Source: Bostrychus sinensis (taxonomy: Eukaryota > Chordata > Actinopteri > Gobiiformes > Eleotridae). From it: a stretch of DNA of 64,000 bases. The stretch covers positions 748,260 to 812,259 of the forward strand of contig CM036253.1 of the NCBI GenBank assembly GCA_020698575.1. The letters run 5' to 3'. Below are positions 61,801-64,000 of this stretch, piece after piece. Each line of letters starts with the position of its first letter. Position 1 is the stretch's first letter. The position numbers were made by a program, and so were the translations under genes. The notes under the pieces were generated by a model. It worked only from the letters and a program-made list of their open reading frames with translations, had not been told where the DNA came from and did no database searches.

Positions 61801-64000
61801 TTAAACGCTTTATAAACCTGTAATAACCACAGCGCTCAGACAGAGACGCTTCTCTTTAAACGCTTTATAAACCTGTAATAACCACAGCGCTCAGACAGAG
61901 ACGCTTCTCTTTAAACGCTTTATAAACCTGTAATAACCACAGCGCTCAGACAGAGACGCTTCTCTTTAAACGCTTTATAAACCTGTAATAACCACAGCGC
62001 TCAGACAGAGACTCTTCTCTTTAAACACTTTATAAACCTGTAATAACCACAGCGCTCAGACAGAGACACTTCTCTTTAAACGCTTTATAAACCTGTAATA
62101 ACCACAGCGCTCAGACAGAGACGCTTCTCTTTAAACGCTTTATAAACCTGTAATAACCACAGCGCTCAGACAGAGACGCTTCTCTTTAAACGCTTTATAA
62201 ACCTGTAATAACCACAGCGCTCAGACAGAGACGCTTCTCTTTAAACACTTTATAAACCTGTAATAACTACAGCGCTCAGACAGAGACGCTTCTCTTTAAA
62301 CACTTTATAAACCTGTAATAACCACGGCGCTCAGACAGAGACGCTTCTCTTTAAACACTTTATAAACCTGTAATAACCACGGCGCTCAGACAGAGACGCT
62401 TCTCTTTAAACACTTTATAAACCTGTAATAACCACGGCGCTCAGACAGAGACCCTTCTCTTTAAACACTTTATAAACCTGTAATAACCACGGCGCTCAGA
62501 CAGAGACGCTTCTCTTTAAACACTTTATAAACCTGTAATAACCACGGCGCTCAGACAGAGACGCTTCTCTTTAAACACTTTATAAACCTGTAATAACCAC
62601 GGCGCTCAGACAGAGACGCTTCTCTTTAAACACTTTATAAACCTGTAATAACCACGGCGCTCAGACAGAGGCGCTTCTCTTTAAACACTTTATAAACCTG
62701 TAATAACCACGGCGCTCAGACAGAGACGCTTCTCTTTAAACACTTTATAAACCTGTAATAACCACGGCGCTCAGACAGAGACGCTTCTCTTTAAACACTT
62801 TATAAACCTGTAATAACCACGGCGCTCAGACAGAGACGCTTCTCTTTAAACGCTTTATAAACCTGTAATAACCACGGCGCTCAGACAGAGACGCTTCTCT
62901 TTAAACGCTTTATAAACCTGTAATAACCACAGCGCTCAGACAGAGACGCTTCTCTTTAAACGCTTTATAAACCTGTAATAACCACAGCGCTCAGACAGAG
63001 ACGCTTCTCTTTAAACGCTTTATAAACCTGTAATAACCACAGCGCTCAGACAGAGACGCTTCTCTTTAAACGCTTTATAAACCTGTAATAACCACAGCGC
63101 TCAGACAGAGACGCTTCTCTTTAAACGCTTTATAAACCTGTAATAACCACAGCGCTCAGACAGAGACGCTTCTCTTTAAACGCTTTATAAACCTGTAATA
63201 ACCACAGCGCTCAGACAGAGACGCTTCTCTTTAAACACTTTATAAACCTGTAATAACCACAGCGCTCAGACAGAGACGCTTCTTTTTAAACGCTTTATAA
63301 ACCTGTAATAACCACAGCGCTCAGACAGAGACGCTTCTCTTTAAACACTTTATAAACCTGTAATAACCACAGCGCTCAGACAGAGACGCTTCTCTTTAAA
63401 CGCTTTATAAACCTGTAATAACCACAGCGCTCAGACAGAGACTCTTCTCTTTAAACACTTTATAAACCTGTAATAACCACGGCGCTCAGACAGAGGCGCT
63501 TCTCTTTAAACGCTTTATAAACCTGTAATAACCACAGCGCTCAGACAGAGACGCTTCTCTTTAAACGCTTTATAAACCTGTAATAACCACGGCGCTCAGA
63601 CAGAGACGCTTCTCTTTAAACACTTTATAAACCTGTAATAACCACAGCGCTCAGACAGAGACGCTTCTCTTTAAACACTTTATAAACCTGTAATAACCAC
63701 GGCGCTCAGACAGAGACGCTTCTCTTTAAACGCTTTATAAACCTGTAATAACCACAGCGCTCAGACAGAGACGCTTCTCTTTAAACGCTTTATAAACCTG
63801 TAATAACCACAGCGCTCAGACAGAGACGCTTCTCTTTAAACGCTTTATAAACCTGTAATAACCACAGCGCTCAGACAGAGACGCTTCTCTTTAAACGCTT
63901 TATAAACCTGTAATAACCACAGCGCTCAGACAGAGACGCTTCTCTTTAAACACTTTATAAACCTGTAATAACCACAGCGCTCAGACAGAGACGCTTCTCT
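58874..64000. repeat. 55-bp satellite array, copy B (right end outside window)
   Basis: More than 93 units of the same 55-bp repeat as 23831-28887, already slightly longer than the full copy A array when the window ends. The order of CpG variants differs between the copies, and CpG-rich (AACGCTT) and decayed (AACACTT, CCACGGCGC) units form blocks. Confidence 0.97.

Larger units (their letters stand above)
40698..64000 (+). repeat. Segmental duplication, copy B (runs off window)
   Basis: Matches 8451-28887 in order and orientation, starting TTTGCTGCTGCTTTGGG. Observed differences include G/A at 40912, an 11-bp deletion near 41099, 7 bp extra near 41562, SNPs in the LTR, and strong changes of array length. 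It still lies inside the 55-bp satellite at position 64000. Confidence 0.95.

Overview
The window looks like teleost fish chromosomal DNA. Evidence: an intron-split gene matching MXRA7 (matrix-remodelling-associated 7) at the protein level, a tRNA-derived SINE of a common fish type, hAT-, Kolobok- and Harbinger-like non-autonomous transposons, an LTR, and a very high load of minisatellites. No bacterial or organellar feature is visible, and the species cannot be fixed from the sequence. Family and synteny statements come from memory of the proteins; no search was run.

Layout. 1-8450: tandem arrays (22, 11, 24 and 11 bp units) separated by transposon relics. 8451-39960: body of mxra7 copy A, with exon 2 (19964-20510, Pro-Glu rich), exon 3 (20752-20851), a possible alternative last exon (33808-33887), exon 4 with the stop codon (36143-36257), and a 3' UTR to about 38438. 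The first coding exon of mxra7 is not seen and is probably upstream. The introns are mostly minisatellites of 11, 10, 55, 31 and 29-32 bp units. 38080-38196 holds four tandem CTCF-like motifs. At 39849-39958 a first coding exon of a different, type II membrane protein follows a CCAAT/GC-box promoter. By synteny (MXRA7 next to ST6GALNAC1/2 in mammals) it may be a sialyltransferase first exon.

40698-64000: a second, nearly identical copy of the segment starting at 8451. It contains mxra7 exons 2 and 3 again and runs into the 55-bp satellite at the window end. The left junction lies inside an 11-bp CTAAACCAGG-type array that also flanks copy A. This fits unequal exchange between two such arrays (one in mxra7 intron 1, one in intron 1 of the next gene), or an assembly misjoin in the same arrays. 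Unique sequence differs by scattered SNPs and small indels, but array lengths differ greatly: one is 2820 bp in A and 230 bp in B, another 5.6 kb in A and 11.2 kb in B.

The most unusual theme is how the arrays arose. hAT-like MITEs in the window carry short internal runs of the same 11-bp unit as the giant arrays. A 29-bp array seems to have grown out of a SINE relic. Most arrays here have periods of 11 bp or a multiple of it. Long open frames of 400-990 codons inside the arrays are by-products of repeat periodicity and are not annotated as genes.
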